The notes: a model not told the origin generated them from the sequence alone. A DNA stretch of 35,175 nt from Bacteroidales bacterium (GCA_024690405.1 JAILCU010000087.1:1-35175), one strand, 5' to 3'. Shown: positions 9,497 through 18,665, numbered from the stretch's first letter. Numbers and translations are program-made.

Positions 9497-10510
9497 ATGC
9501 AATCCCTGACGACTTATATCCAACATCCCGAACTGCTCAACGCTGAAGCGGTGCGCAATCTGGAGCAACTGGTGGAACGCCATCCATCCTTCCAAACGGC
9601 CCGATTACTCTACCTGCTTGGCCTCTTTCAGTTACAGGACGACCGTTTCGGTGCCGAACTGCGCAAAGCGGCCGTTTGTCTTCCGGACCGTCGTCAACTC
9701 TTCTATCTCTTCGATAGTGATCATTACCAATGGTCTGCGGCAAAGCAGCCTGCTCCGAAAGAGGCGGGAACAAACTCTCTGACACCAGCTCCATTCGCCG
9801 CCGCCTCATCGCAGGCCGACCTCTCTCAAGCGGCCTCATCACAGGCGTCTCCCTCTCAAGCGGCCTCATCACAAGCGTCTCCCTCTCAAGCGGGCTCATC
9901 ACAGGCAGAAACCTCTCAAGCGGGCTCATCGCAGGCAGAAACCTCTCAAGCGGGCTCACCACAGGTCGGAACCTCTCAAGCGGGCTCATCGCAAACCTCT
10001 CCCTCTCAAGCGGCCTCGGCTAACCCGACCGTGCCCATCTCAGGAGATAAATCGGCCGTACTTGCGAACGGCGCTGATACCGACCGTACGCAAACACTCA
10101 TTGATTCCTTTCTCAGTCAGTTGCCCGAGCAGCCCAAGTCCAAATCACGGAGTGCGGATGCCACCGTGGACTATATGTCTTACCTTATGCAACTGGAAGA
10201 TGTCCCCACCATACAAAATTCTGACAAAGAAGAGGACATCGAAAGCCTTGCCGATGATTTAGAAGAAGAAATAGGAAAAGAGGCACATCTCGTACATAAA
10301 ACCGACCCCTCCGACACCTATTTCACCGAGACTTTGGCACGAATTTACATCAAACAGGGCAAATATACGAAGGCAATTGAAATTATTAGGCGAATAAGTT
10401 TGATTTATCCGAAAAAAAATCGTTACTTTGCAGACCAAATCCGCTTCCTGGAGAAATTAATCATCAACGAGCGGGCATCAAACGAAGAAATAACAAATAA
10501 AAATATTTAA
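9497..10510 (+). CDS. TPR-like hypothetical protein with Ser/Gln/Ala repeat linker
   Basis: N-terminal helical region; C-terminal TYFTETLARIYIKQGKYTKAIEIIRRISLIYPKKNRYFADQIRFLEKLI resembles a TPR; located just upstream of secG. Confidence 0.7.
   Translation: MQSLTTYIQHPELLNAEAVRNLEQLVERHPSFQTARLLYLLGLFQLQDDRFGAELRKAAVCLPDRRQLFYLFDSDHYQWSAAKQPAPKEAGTNSLTPAPFAAASSQADLSQAASSQASPSQAASSQASPSQAGSSQAETSQAGSSQAETSQAGSPQVGTSQAGSSQTSPSQAASANPTVPISGDKSAVLANGADTDRTQTLIDSFLSQLPEQPKSKSRSADATVDYMSYLMQLEDVPTIQNSDKEEDIESLADDLEEEIGKEAHLVHKTDPSDTYFTETLARIYIKQGKYTKAIEIIRRISLIYPKKNRYFADQIRFLEKLIINERASNEEITNKNI
9806..10015. repeat. In-frame coding tandem repeat, 7 x 30 bp
   Basis: Units begin TCATC/TCACC at 9806, 9836, 9866, 9896, 9926, 9956, 9986; encode SSQAxxSQAG-type decapeptides. 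Confidence 0.93.
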
Positions 10511-10514
10511 CATC

Positions 10515-10895
10515 ATGTACAATCTACTCGTTATCCTTGTGGTCATCGCATCCATCTTTATGTGTCTCATCGTACTCGTTCAGGAGTCTAAGGGAGGCGG
10601 TCTCGCCAGCGGCTTTGCCAGCGGCAACCAAGTCATGGGTGTGCGCAAGACCACTGATGTCATTGAGAAAGTCACTTGGGGACTGGCCATCGCAATGGTG
10701 GTATTCAGCGTGCTCTCCGTATTCTTCATCCCCGCCTCAAGCGCAGACACGTCTGTGATGGAGGATGCCGCCATCGAACAGCAGGCTACGGCTCCCACCA
10801 ACTTGCCCGGCATGCCCGCCACAGATGCTGCCGCAACTGAGGCACCTGCAACTGAAGCACCAGCCGAGGCTCCCGCTGAAGCACCTGCCAACTAA
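10515..10895 (+). CDS. secG: Preprotein translocase subunit SecG with Ala/Glu/Pro tail
   Basis: MYNLLVILVVIASIFMCLIVLVQESKGGGLASGFASGNQVMGVRKTTDVIEKVTWGLAIAMVVFSVLSVFFI. Confidence 0.92.
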   Translation: MYNLLVILVVIASIFMCLIVLVQESKGGGLASGFASGNQVMGVRKTTDVIEKVTWGLAIAMVVFSVLSVFFIPASSADTSVMEDAAIEQQATAPTNLPGMPATDAAATEAPATEAPAEAPAEAPAN

Positions 10896-10906
10896 ATTAG
10901 CGCGTC

Positions 10907-13027
10907 ATGCTCAGCCGGATTCAAAGAATTTTCGCCACGACGATTGTCCTGGCTATGACAGCGCTGACCATTCAGGCCAGCGCTTTCGTTTTATCTGCCC
11001 ACCATCAGGTTAAAGTGAATATGGACGACGGGGAAGATGACGTCGTCGCTACGGCACTTTCGCTCATGGAGAAAGACCTGATGCGCGTGCTCAATGCTCC
11101 TGTCACACGCACCGGTCACCACGCCAACATCATCATTGGTACAGCTCAGGGGGCCGGAGAGAAAATACTCCAGCACACGGGTGTGGACCTGACGTGGTTG
11201 AACAACAAGACACAAGGCTTCATCATCACGACAACGGATAACGGCCAACTCGTTATTGCAGGTCGGGATGCCCTCGGGACCGCCTATGGCATCATCGAAT
11301 TCACACGCCTTCTGGGGGTATCGCCCTGGGAATGGTGGGCCGATGCGGAACCTGAAGTGCGCACCGAACTGCGACTCCCCGATGGCTACCTCAATCGTCA
11401 GGCTCCCGATGTGCTCTATCGTGGCATACAACTGAGCGATCTGCAATGGGGACTGGAGATTTGGGCACATCATACCTATGAGCCCAACAGCACCTTCTCC
11501 ATGGGTAGTAAAACGGCCACGCGCATCTTCGAACTGATGCTGCGTTTACGCGCCAACCTCTTCTGGCCAGCCAAAGAGAGCACGGCCAATTCTTATTTCG
11601 CAACGCCTGAATGCCACGCGACAGCCAGGAATTACGGCATCCTGATGGGTCACGGACCCGCACAACCCCTACCTGCCCCGCTCAGACAACCTCTCATCTG
11701 CCAGGATGATGGCTTCGGTTACATCAGCCATTTCCCCACGGGACAAGAAATCCAGCACCCCGGTGGCAACGGCGTGCTCTACCATGCCTCGTTCAGCGGT
11801 GCTCCACATGACTATCTGTGGTTAGGCACAGCAAGCCCATTCCTCCTGTACCAGCAGCTGACCGAAGCATACTACCACGGAGCCTACCGACTATGGGTGC
11901 TCGATGTGGGCGATATTAAACCCAGCGAATACCAGCTGGCGCTGTTTATGGATCTGGCTTGGAATGTTACAGCTGTGGAAGAATTAAGCGTAGCCCGCCA
12001 CATTGAGGAATTTATCGCTCAGAACGTGGGCCGGGATATTGCCCGCTTATCCTCGATATATCTGAAGGAGCACTACCATCTCTCTTTCCAACGCAAGCCC
12101 GAGCATCTGGCAGGGACGCGGCTGCACGAACCCGCTGATGGAGTCCATAACTGGAGTGCTATTCGCGACCTGCCTTGGAGCGAGAAACGAATCCGGCACC
12201 GCCTCGGTCGCTATGATCAGTTGGAGCGCAATGTCAAGTGGATTGCCGACTCCGTCCGACGCGCTCATCCCGCACGCTACAACGCCTTCTTCCAACTCGT
12301 GGAATATCCGATACTGGCAGCAGCGGCGCAGAACGACAAATACCTCATTGCCCAGCTGGCACGTCATGGTCTGAGCTATCTCCAACGCGACAATGTCAAT
12401 AGCACTTGGCGACGCTCCGACGAGGCACACAATCTGGTGCAATCCCTGACCTTGAAATACAATTCCCTGTGTGGCGGCAAATGGAATGGTATCATCAGCT
12501 CCAACCCTCGTTCGCTCACGGTGTTCCAACCCATACCGCATATTCAAGGCATTACCCCCCTGGTGACCGATGCCCGCACGATTGCAGTGTTCTATGGTGC
12601 CAGCTATAATGCCTCCAGTTTCTCAGGCAGCAGCATCCTTGACCCCGTTCTTGGACTTGGAGCCAGCATTCGTGCGATGCCTGTGCCTAAGGGCTGCAAC
12701 ATCACTTACAAGTTTGCCTACCAATTTGTTAAGGAGAAAACACTCGACGTGGAGATTCACATGCTGCCCACTCATCCCATTGATGCCCAGCAGCGTTTCT
12801 CGTTGTCATTAGACGGCGGAGCACCACAGACGTTCACCTATGATGCTCCTGTGGGTAGCGAGACTTGGAAACAAAATGTGACACAAAACTATGCTTCCGT
12901 CATCGCCCATCTGCCCTTGACCAAGCTCAACGGAAATCACGAACTCAAGTTTGAAGCCCTGGACGAAGGGGTCGTTATCGACGAAGTCTTTGTTTACAAA
13001 GAGCCCCAAACGGTCAGAGAAAGATAA
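10907..13027 (+). CDS. GH115-like glycoside hydrolase, possibly lacking a central block
   Basis: SPWEWWADAEPEV, VLYRGIQLSDLQWGLEIWA, KTATRIFELMLRLRANLFWPA, GNGVLYHASFSGAPHDYLWLGTASPFLLYQQLTEAYYHGAYRLWVLDVGDIKPSEYQLALFMDLAWN match GH115 family blocks as I recall them. Confidence 0.75.
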   Translation: MLSRIQRIFATTIVLAMTALTIQASAFVLSAHHQVKVNMDDGEDDVVATALSLMEKDLMRVLNAPVTRTGHHANIIIGTAQGAGEKILQHTGVDLTWLNNKTQGFIITTTDNGQLVIAGRDALGTAYGIIEFTRLLGVSPWEWWADAEPEVRTELRLPDGYLNRQAPDVLYRGIQLSDLQWGLEIWAHHTYEPNSTFSMGSKTATRIFELMLRLRANLFWPAKESTANSYFATPECHATARNYGILMGHGPAQPLPAPLRQPLICQDDGFGYISHFPTGQEIQHPGGNGVLYHASFSGAPHDYLWLGTASPFLLYQQLTEAYYHGAYRLWVLDVGDIKPSEYQLALFMDLAWNVTAVEELSVARHIEEFIAQNVGRDIARLSSIYLKEHYHLSFQRKPEHLAGTRLHEPADGVHNWSAIRDLPWSEKRIRHRLGRYDQLERNVKWIADSVRRAHPARYNAFFQLVEYPILAAAAQNDKYLIAQLARHGLSYLQRDNVNSTWRRSDEAHNLVQSLTLKYNSLCGGKWNGIISSNPRSLTVFQPIPHIQGITPLVTDARTIAVFYGASYNASSFSGSSILDPVLGLGASIRAMPVPKGCNITYKFAYQFVKEKTLDVEIHMLPTHPIDAQQRFSLSLDGGAPQTFTYDAPVGSETWKQNVTQNYASVIAHLPLTKLNGNHELKFEALDEGVVIDEVFVYKEPQTVRER

Positions 13028-13064
13028 ACAAAAAGAGGATTTAGGAAGATTAAGATCATCATAT

Positions 13065-14390
13065 ATGTTTGAGAATTTATCAGAACGCCTTGAACGCTCC
13101 TTCAAGATACTGAAGGGTGAAGGCAAAATCACTGAAATCAACGTCGCCGAAACCCTCAAGGATGTGCGCCGCGCACTCCTCGACGCCGACGTCAACTATA
13201 AAGTAGCCAAACAGTTCACCGACACTGTGAAGCAGAAAGCCTTGGGACAGAACGTCCTCACGGCCGTGAAACCGCAACAGATGATGGTGAAGATCGTCCA
13301 CGATGAGTTGGCATTGCTCATGGGCGGCGAAACCGAAGACCTCAGTCTGAAGAGCCATCCTGCCGTCATTCTCATGGCGGGCTTGAACGGTGCCGGTAAG
13401 ACCACATTCGCCGGGAAACTGGCCAATATGCTCAAGACAAAGCGCAACCGCAAGCCTTTGCTTGCCGCCTGTGATGTCTATCGCCCTGCTGCCATCGAGC
13501 AGTTACGTGTTCTGGCCGAGCAGATTGATGTGCCCATCTATATGGAACCGGACAACCAGGATCCCGTGAAGATAGCACAGAACGCCATTATTGAGGCACG
13601 TTCCAAAGGATGCGACACCGTTATCGTGGATACTGCCGGTCGTCTGGCGATCGACGAAAAACTCATGCAGGAGATTGCTGCGATCAAGGCCGCTATCAAT
13701 CCCGACGAAACACTCTTCGTGGTTGATGCCATGACCGGTCAGGATGCCGTGAACACCGCCAAGGAATTCAACGAACGTCTCGACTACACTGGCGTAGTGC
13801 TCACCAAACTCGATGGTGACACCCGTGGTGGTGCTGCGCTCTCTATACGTACCGTCGTGGACAAGCCAATCAAGTTCGTTGGCACCGGCGAGAAGATGGA
13901 AGCCATCGACCCCTTCCATCCGGCACGTATGGCCGACCGCATCCTCGGCATGGGTGATATCGTCAGCCTCGTAGAACGTGCACAGGAACAATTCGACGAA
14001 GAAGAAGCACGCCGCTTAGAGAAAAAGATTCGCAAGAACCAATTCGATTTCAATGATTTCTACACCCAAATCCAGCAAATCAAGAAGATGGGTAACATCA
14101 AGGACCTGGCTTCCATGATTCCTGGAGTGGGCAAGGCCTTGAAGGACGTAGACATTGACGACGATGCTTTCAAAGGCATTGAGGCGATCATCTTATCGAT
14201 GACTCCCAAGGAACGCTCCCACCCCGAATTGCTCAACACCAGCCGTCGCCAGCGTATTGCCAAGGGTTCCGGTACGGATATCCAGGCCGTCAACCGCCTC
14301 ATCAAGCAGTTCGACCAGACCCGCAAGATGATGAAGATGGTCACCGATCCCAAGATGGCCCAAATGATGGCCAAGATGCCAAGGAGATAA
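13065..14390 (+). CDS. ffh: Signal recognition particle protein Ffh
   Basis: MFENLSERLERSFKILKGEGKITEINVAETLKDVRRALLDADVNYKVAKQF; GLNGAGKTTFAGKLA; DTAGRLAIDEKLM; M-domain SMIPGVG...GSGTDIQAVNRLIKQFDQTRKMMK. Confidence 0.96.
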   Translation: MFENLSERLERSFKILKGEGKITEINVAETLKDVRRALLDADVNYKVAKQFTDTVKQKALGQNVLTAVKPQQMMVKIVHDELALLMGGETEDLSLKSHPAVILMAGLNGAGKTTFAGKLANMLKTKRNRKPLLAACDVYRPAAIEQLRVLAEQIDVPIYMEPDNQDPVKIAQNAIIEARSKGCDTVIVDTAGRLAIDEKLMQEIAAIKAAINPDETLFVVDAMTGQDAVNTAKEFNERLDYTGVVLTKLDGDTRGGAALSIRTVVDKPIKFVGTGEKMEAIDPFHPARMADRILGMGDIVSLVERAQEQFDEEEARRLEKKIRKNQFDFNDFYTQIQQIKKMGNIKDLASMIPGVGKALKDVDIDDDAFKGIEAIILSMTPKERSHPELLNTSRRQRIAKGSGTDIQAVNRLIKQFDQTRKMMKMVTDPKMAQMMAKMPRR

Positions 14391-14529
14391 GCACGCATGC
14401 GCGCTATGTTTAAAGTTTGGGGGGATCTCTTTTGATGAAAGAATCCTTGAACGGCGAACAATGCTACCATAGGCATTCCGGTCTGCTACGACTTCGATGA
14501 AAAGCAATCTGCAGACATTTCACATTATC

Positions 14530-14683
14530 TTTAGCATCAAAATTTTAGCATCAAACTTTAAGTCTCAAACTTTAAGTCTCAAACTTTAAGTCTCGAACTT
14601 TAAGCTTCGAACTTTAAGTTTAATACTTTAAGTTTCACCCTTTAAGCATCAAACACTTTAAGCATCAAACACTTTAAGCATCG
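14530..14683. repeat. Degenerate tandem repeat, about 11 units of mostly 14 bp (TTTAAGnnTCnAAC), abutting folD
   Basis: Units at 14530, 14543, 14557, 14571, 14585, 14599, 14613, 14627, then two 16-bp units at 14641 and 14657 and a partial at 14673. Confidence 0.92.
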
Positions 14684-14689
14684 TTTATA

Positions 14690-15559
14690 ATGACTTTAAT
14701 CGACGGAAAAGCAACAGCCGCAACCATTAAGGCTGAAATCAAGCAAGAAGTAGAACGCATCGTTGCAGCAGGAGGAAAGCGTCCACATCTGGCCGCGATT
14801 CTCGTTGGTCACGACGGCGGTTCCGAGACGTATGTTAATAATAAGGTACGCGCGTGCGAGGAATGTGGCTTCCGCAGCACGTTGCTTCGTTTTGAAGACG
14901 ACTTGAGCGAAGCTGCTTTGCTTGCCGAAGTGGATAAACTGAATGCCAATGAGGACATCGATGGCTTCATCGTTCAACTTCCTTTGCCGCGCCATATCGA
15001 TGAGCAGAAAGTGATCGAAGCGATTGACCCGAAGAAGGATGTTGATGGTTTCCATCCCATCAACGTCGGACGTATGGCTATCGGTCTGCCCGCCTTTATC
15101 AGCGCTACGCCTAAAGGCATTCTGGAATTGTTGCGCCGCTATCAAGTGAAGACTTCCGGCAAGAAATGTGTCATCCTCGGCCGCTCGAACATCGTAGGCA
15201 AGCCTATGGCTCAACTCATGCTCCAGAAAAGCGGTGGCGATGCCACGGTGGTAGTATGTCACAGCCATTCGCCCCAACTGGCCGAAGAATGCCGTTCCGC
15301 TGATATCATCATTGCAGCCATTGGTCAGCCTGCCTTCGTTAAAGCAGATATGGTCAAGCCCGGTGCCGTTGTTATCGACGTAGGCACTACCCGCGTTCCC
15401 GATGCTTCCCGTGCCCGTGGGTTCCGCCTGCAAGGCGACGTAGACTTCGAGACCGTAGCCCCAAAATGCTCGCTCATTACCCCCGTGCCCGGTGGTGTCG
15501 GTCCGATGACCATTTGCATGCTTATGCAAAACACTTTGGAGGCCGCAAAAAGATTATAG
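14690..15559 (+). CDS. folD: Bifunctional methylenetetrahydrofolate dehydrogenase/cyclohydrolase
   Basis: [90 protein letters not shown]. Confidence 0.96.
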   Translation: MTLIDGKATAATIKAEIKQEVERIVAAGGKRPHLAAILVGHDGGSETYVNNKVRACEECGFRSTLLRFEDDLSEAALLAEVDKLNANEDIDGFIVQLPLPRHIDEQKVIEAIDPKKDVDGFHPINVGRMAIGLPAFISATPKGILELLRRYQVKTSGKKCVILGRSNIVGKPMAQLMLQKSGGDATVVVCHSHSPQLAEECRSADIIIAAIGQPAFVKADMVKPGAVVIDVGTTRVPDASRARGFRLQGDVDFETVAPKCSLITPVPGGVGPMTICMLMQNTLEAAKRL

Positions 15560-15583
15560 GAAAAAGAAGCGGAATCCCTGCAC

Positions 15584-15671
15584 GACCTGTCACGCAGCCC
15601 TGAACGACCTGTCACACAGCCCTGAACGACCTGTCGTTCAGCCCTGAGCGACCTGATGTTCATCCTTGTCT
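15584..15671. repeat. Tandem repeat, 4 x 22 bp
   Basis: GACCTGTCACGCAGCCCTGAAC at 15584, 15606, 15628, with a diverged unit at 15650. Confidence 0.88.
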
Positions 15672-15744
15672 CACCTGTGAGACAGATTCCTGGCTTCTAT
15701 CCTTTAAGCCCATCCCCGATATAGAAGATATGAGAACCCTCTTA

Positions 15745-15825
15745 TCTTCGTGATACCAGCGCCCTTCAATCTTCGTGATACCAGTGCCCTTCAATCTTCG
15801 TGATACCAGCGCCCTTCAATCTTCG
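15745..15825. repeat. Tandem repeat, 3 x 25 bp plus partial
   Basis: TCTTCGTGATACCAG(C/T)GCCCTTCAA at 15745, 15770, 15795; partial TCTTCG at 15820. Confidence 0.92.
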
Positions 15826-15844
15826 GGTCCATACATACCAACGA

Positions 15845-15877
15845 AAATCCGCCAGCAAGCAATATGCTGACGGATTT
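15845..15877. terminator. Hairpin in the folD / BI-1 convergent region, candidate terminator
   Basis: AAATCCG-C-CAGCA / TGCTG-A-CGGATTT, 12 paired bases with one mismatch, 7-nt loop, followed by CCTTTATT on the plus strand. Confidence 0.55.
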
Positions 15878-15925
15878 CCTTTATTGATAAAACGATAGTT
15901 CTTTTTACGTAAAAGGCTGAGCCAC

Positions 15926-16146
15926 GGGGAACGCCCCAATTCGCTTAATCACGGCTACGTCCGAACAGACGCAGAAGATAGGGGAAACGCCCCAATTCGC
16001 TTAATCACGGCTACGTCCGAACAGACGCAGAAGATAGGGGAACGCCCCAATTCGCTTAATCACGGCTACGTCCGAACAGACGCAGAAGATAGGGGAACGC
16101 CCCAACTCGCTTAATCACGGCTACGTCCGAACAGACGCAGAAGATA
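15926..16146. repeat. Tandem repeat, 4 x 55-56 bp, comprising the 3' end of the adjacent BI-1 gene
   Basis: GGGGAACGCCCCAATTCGCTTAATCACGGCTACGTCCGAACAGACGCAGAAGATA at 15926, 15981 (56 bp), 16037, 16092; nearly identical copies. Confidence 0.96.
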
Positions 16147-16887
16147 GAGGAAAAGATTGATGAAGTCCAGATAGAGAGAGAGGGCGCCCAGGATGGCGAC
16201 ACGACGAGGAGCTGCCGCATCACCATATTGTTCGGCTGCAGTACACATGGCCTTGATGCGCTGTGTGTCATACGCCGTAAGTCCAACGAAGAGGAAGACT
16301 CCCACGTAGGTAATGATGCTGTCAAGCACCGTATTGCTCCAAAAGATGTTAACGACGCTGGCGATAATCAATCCGATAAGTGCCATCAGCATGATGCCAC
16401 CAAGCCCGGAGAGATCTTTCTTAATCGTATACCCCATGATGCTCATAGCCCCAAACGTAAGTGCCGCAGCAGCAAAAGCCTGGTATATAGTGCCTATGGA
16501 ATAAGCAAAAAAGATGCTGGATAACGTGAGACCGTTTACCACGGAGTACAAGAGGAAAAGTAATGTGGCATGAGTAGGCGACAAACGCTGAATGCCCCAT
16601 GAAATTCCCATCACCAGTCCGAGCTCAGCAATCATCAGGACCCAGATCATAGCCTGATTGCCGTAGATCAATTGCAGCATAGCAGGCGAACTGGCCGTGA
16701 ACCATGCTGTAGCAGCCGTAAGCATTAGGGCAGCCGCCATCCAGGTATATACTCGGGTCATTACGCCTGAGAAAACAGATGTCCCCGACTGGGCGGAGTG
16801 AGGAACTGAACCATCCATGGCAGGCTTAGCCGGAGTGGCATAAGTTCCACGATCGTAGTTGTCGTTGAATTCGATGTAATCTTTCAT
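16111..16887 (-). CDS. Bax inhibitor-1/YccA family membrane protein
   Basis: MKDYIEFNDNYDRGTYA...FSGVMTRVYTWMAAALMLTAATAWFTA...GALSLYLDFINLFLYLLRLFGRSRD; multi-pass BI-1 type. Confidence 0.9.
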   Translation of the reverse strand: MKDYIEFNDNYDRGTYATPAKPAMDGSVPHSAQSGTSVFSGVMTRVYTWMAAALMLTAATAWFTASSPAMLQLIYGNQAMIWVLMIAELGLVMGISWGIQRLSPTHATLLFLLYSVVNGLTLSSIFFAYSIGTIYQAFAAAALTFGAMSIMGYTIKKDLSGLGGIMLMALIGLIIASVVNIFWSNTVLDSIITYVGVFLFVGLTAYDTQRIKAMCTAAEQYGDAAAPRRVAILGALSLYLDFINLFLYLLRLFGRSRD

Positions 16888-17034
16888 TGTCTGATTCTTA
16901 TTTTTGATGAATAAGACGCGACAGAGCCGCGCCCTATTATAAGTCTGGCAAAAAGTGTGCCAAAGAACAAAAGAGGAACAATATGGCAGATTCCCGAAGT
17001 GCCTTTTTAGGTATTGAGGCTGTTCCCTCAACCA

Positions 17035-18624
17035 TTATTTACGCTTTTTGGGATGAATCTTCTTGGTCTTCTTTATCTTATTCTTGTCATACTTGTCCCA
17101 AAGTTTCTTCTTGGCACAAAGAGCTTTCTGATCCTCCGTACTCTTGACAGCAGCAGCCTCGGCAACCGCTTCAGCCTCAGCAGGGGCCCATGCGAACTGG
17201 AAGCCCTGTACCTTGTTCCATGCTCCACGCGTGAAGTCGGGGAAAGCCACGCTGGCACAGTTGTTGTCCATCGACAGGGTGCCGAGCTCTGCCAAGCAGC
17301 ACCATTCAGCCAAATCGTAGACATCCATGTCGAGAGGCAATCCGTTCTGCAGGCAGTACACCAGACGTGCATCCATGAAGAAATCCATACCTCCGTGTCC
17401 ACCTACTTTCTGTGCCATCTCGCCATACTTCTTAATGATAGGATGGGTGTATTTCTCGACAAGTGCCTTGTGCTCAGCCTCGGGCAGGAAACCATGGCTC
17501 GAGAGATCATCCACCTTTGGAGCCACGCCGCTGGCCTGAAGCTGTCCCGGATCGAGGGCAAAGTGCTCTTCGGGATACTTGGTAGCATAACCCTTGGTTC
17601 CGGTGAGTTTGTAAAGGCGGTTGTAGGGCTGGGGGTTCATTACGTTGTGCTGAATCTCAACCACCTTTCCTTCTGCAGTACGCATCAGGGTGGTAGTCTG
17701 ATCGCCATTGCGATAGTTCGTGGGACGCTTGCCGGTCTTGGCTTCTACGTAGTCCGGACCATGCACGGCCTTGGTGTCCATGGCCACGAGAGTTGTAAAG
17801 CGGTCGCCGCGGTGGATGTTCATAGCAAGGGCAACCGGGCCAAGACCATGGGTAGCATAAACATCACCACGGTTCTCCATATTATACTTCATACGCCATC
17901 CCAGCTTCTGGGAATCGGTGTCATTAGGATTTTTCCAGTATGCATCCCAGAACGGATCGAGGTTATGGATGTAAGCACCTTCGGCACGCAAGACTTCGCC
18001 AAAGACGCCGTTCTGAGCCATGTTCAGGGCATTGAGTTCGTACCAGTCGTAGCAGCAGTTCTCGAGAATCATACAATGCTTGCGAGTGCGCTCGCTCAGG
18101 TTGATGAGTTCCCAGCACTGTGCCAGGTTCATGGCAGAAGGAACCTCAATCGCAGTATGCTTTCCATTCTCCAAGGCACATTTGGCTACGGGGAAATGGT
18201 GGTCCCAGTCGGTGGCGACATACACCAAGTCCACATCCTCGCGCTGGCAGACCTCTTCATATCCCTTTTCGCCACTATAGATAGCAGCAGGGGGCAGTCC
18301 TGCATCGCGCAGATATTTCTGACACGCTTCGGCACGAGCTTCCTCATAGTCGCAAAGCGCTACGATTTGCACACCGGGAATATATGTGAAACGGGCGACA
18401 GCTCCCGGACCACGCATACCCAGACCTACGAATGCCACACGTACGGTCTCGAGTTTTGGAGCGGTCAGTTGAAGCACGTCAGTTTGTCCGGCCGGACGTT
18501 GGGGAGTTTGGATCACAATAGTTCCTTTTTCCCAATGCCAGTCTTTGTCTGTGACGGAAAGGGATTGGGCACTTGAGCTAAAAACGAGGCAAGTAAATGC
18601 CACTAAAGAGAGTAGTTTCTTCAT
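17035..18624 (-). CDS. Gfo/Idh/MocA family oxidoreductase, GH109-like
   Basis: Signal-like MKKLLSLVAFTCLVFSSSAQ; VRVAFVGLGMRGPGAVARF dinucleotide motif; ENCCYDWYELNALNMAQNGVFGEVLRAEGAYIHNLDPFW resembles GH109 proteins. Confidence 0.82.
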   Translation of the reverse strand: MKKLLSLVAFTCLVFSSSAQSLSVTDKDWHWEKGTIVIQTPQRPAGQTDVLQLTAPKLETVRVAFVGLGMRGPGAVARFTYIPGVQIVALCDYEEARAEACQKYLRDAGLPPAAIYSGEKGYEEVCQREDVDLVYVATDWDHHFPVAKCALENGKHTAIEVPSAMNLAQCWELINLSERTRKHCMILENCCYDWYELNALNMAQNGVFGEVLRAEGAYIHNLDPFWDAYWKNPNDTDSQKLGWRMKYNMENRGDVYATHGLGPVALAMNIHRGDRFTTLVAMDTKAVHGPDYVEAKTGKRPTNYRNGDQTTTLMRTAEGKVVEIQHNVMNPQPYNRLYKLTGTKGYATKYPEEHFALDPGQLQASGVAPKVDDLSSHGFLPEAEHKALVEKYTHPIIKKYGEMAQKVGGHGGMDFFMDARLVYCLQNGLPLDMDVYDLAEWCCLAELGTLSMDNNCASVAFPDFTRGAWNKVQGFQFAWAPAEAEAVAEAAAVKSTEDQKALCAKKKLWDKYDKNKIKKTKKIHPKKRK

Positions 18625-18665
18625 AATAGACGAAGTTAGTTGAAAAAAGTTTGATGATTTTGGTG

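Noticed and set aside
9730-10023. Alternative-frame ORF (LSSGLITG repeats)
   Set aside because: Open only because the 30-bp tandem repeat is a multiple of three; no sign of its own translation.
10399-10430. Internal promoter for secG (TTTG...TTACTTTG)
   Set aside because: The -7 element is one base short of TAnnTTTG and lies in coding sequence; insufficient support.
14440-14535. Short frame TANNATIGIPVCYDFDEKQSADISHYL* between ffh and folD
   Set aside because: Protein-like in appearance but preceded by an in-frame stop with no start codon or recognised homologue; could be a gene remnant but I cannot support it.
15584-16146. Possible CRISPR array
   Set aside because: Units are directly abutting with no unique spacers; three different tandem repeats, no cas genes nearby.
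16056-16325. 89-aa minus-strand ORF ending in YLLRLFGRSRD
   Set aside because: Frame-shifted reading of the BI-1 gene that re-enters the repeated 3' end; explained by the 55-bp duplication.
17014-18576. 520-aa plus-strand ORF
   Set aside because: Antisense to the GH109-like gene, which has recognisable motifs and a signal sequence.
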